The notes below the pieces were generated by a model that saw only the letters and a list, made by a program, of their open reading frames with translations, did no database searches and was not told the DNA's origin. 14,347 bases of DNA from an uncultured Collinsella sp. (GTDB lineage: Bacteria; Actinomycetota; Coriobacteriia; Coriobacteriales; Coriobacteriaceae): assembly GCA_900752425.1 (NCBI GenBank), contig CAADVE010000084.1:1-14347 (forward strand), read 5' to 3'. A program made the translations under genes and the position numbers. This document shows positions 13,974-14,347 of this stretch, piece after piece (position 1 is the stretch's first letter; the number at the start of each line of letters is the position of its first letter).

Positions 13974-14347
13974 AAAGTGGGACGGGCTTTCCGGATGGGC
14001 AGGCTTTCGAAAAATGCGTCCCGGAATTTGCCTTTGGAATGGGACGTAGTTTCCCGTTGAGGTGCTTTGCGGAAAGTGCATCCCACTCTGGGCGGTCGAA
14101 GTGGGACACACTTTCCCAAAGGCGCTCCAACGGGAAATTGCGTCCCATTATTCGGTCAAGAAACGGGATGCATTTTCCCAATGAGAGCAAAACCGGAAAA
14201 TGCATCCCACAATCAGCCCTCAAAGTGGGACGTCGTTTCCCAATGAGGCTCAAGCGGAAAATGCATCCCGGAATTTGCGCTCAAAGTGGGATGCGGTTTC
14301 CGGTTGAGGGTCTAAGGGGAAAGTGCGTCCCAGAATCGACGCTTGAA
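13974..14347. repeat. 62-bp tandem array of alternating inverted 14-bp motifs, continuing past the window
   Basis: Forward motifs (like GGGATGCATTTTCC) start at 13979, 14041, 14103, 14165, 14227 and 14288. Reverse motifs (like GGAAAATGCATCCC) start at 14009, 14071, 14133, 14195, 14256 and 14318. The period is 62 bp except for one 61-bp step; forward-to-reverse offset is 30 (once 29) and reverse-to-forward 32. Unit 4 (14165-14208) is a perfect 14-bp hairpin with a 16-nt loop. Loops and linkers vary between units, apart from a loose AAAGTGGG entry to each. The last three bases of the window (GAA at 14345) are in register for a seventh unit. No gene is visible from 13748 to the end. Confidence 0.88.

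Noticed and set aside
13924..14253. 109-codon minus-strand reading frame with repeated GMHFP- and GK-like stretches
   Set aside because: It runs through the 62-bp array. The period is not a multiple of three, so each unit is read in a new frame, and there is no convincing ribosome binding site.
13974..14347. CRISPR array
   Set aside because: The repeated parts are alternating inverted 14-bp motifs with short degenerate loops, not one identical repeat with unique spacers of even length, and no cas genes are present.

Overview
The window looks like a chromosomal segment of a high-GC anaerobic gut actinobacterium of the class Coriobacteriia, most like Collinsella. This rests on the GC-rich coding sequence, the family mix (short CysE with a coiled-coil tail, DedA, LemA, heterodimeric ABC exporters, flavodoxin-fold protein) and the wealth of palindromic intergenic DNA. 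No species call can be proven from the sequence alone. There is no phage, insertion sequence, integrase or CRISPR-Cas locus. The genes are housekeeping, and the unusual content is mostly between them.

Layout. Bases 1-1622 hold the 3' part of an ABC exporter half whose start lies outside the window. It converges on cysE (1731-2435, minus; cysteine synthesis). A dedA-family membrane gene (2659-3306) and the branched-chain aminotransferase gene ilvE (3595-4647) follow on the plus strand; ilvE is preceded by a possible leaderless upstream reading frame. About 630 bp of gene-free DNA (4648-5275) holds a nested palindrome/terminator, a second terminator, a 208-bp element with inverted-repeat ends and the terminator of lemA. 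lemA (5276-5827, minus) is divergent from a TetR-type regulator (6039-6623), with a palindrome between them. tRNA-Ser(UGA) (minus) ends 3 bp from the regulator's stop.

The gene at 6768-8549 is one continuous reading frame that joins a complete TadA tRNA adenosine deaminase to a complete glycerate kinase. It is followed by a 26-bp-arm palindrome and the small SRP RNA gene (8715-8817) with its own promoter and terminator. A two-gene operon (9156-12872) encodes both halves of a heterodimeric ABC exporter: the first half carries the degenerate ATP-site residues and the second the intact ones. After a 320-bp gap with four 23-bp tandem repeats and a good promoter comes a flavodoxin-fold protein (13196-13747), closed by another terminator nested inside a long inverted repeat.

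The last 370 bp (13974 to the window end) are the most unusual part: a tandem array with a 62-bp period in which a 14-bp motif (near GGGACGCATTTTCC) alternates in orientation every 30/32 bp. At least six units are present and the array runs off the window edge. The 62-bp period is not a multiple of three, no cas genes are present and the non-motif parts differ from unit to unit, so it is neither a coding repeat nor a normal CRISPR. It is the best candidate for an undescribed element, followed by the TadA-glycerate kinase fusion and the ilvE upstream frame.
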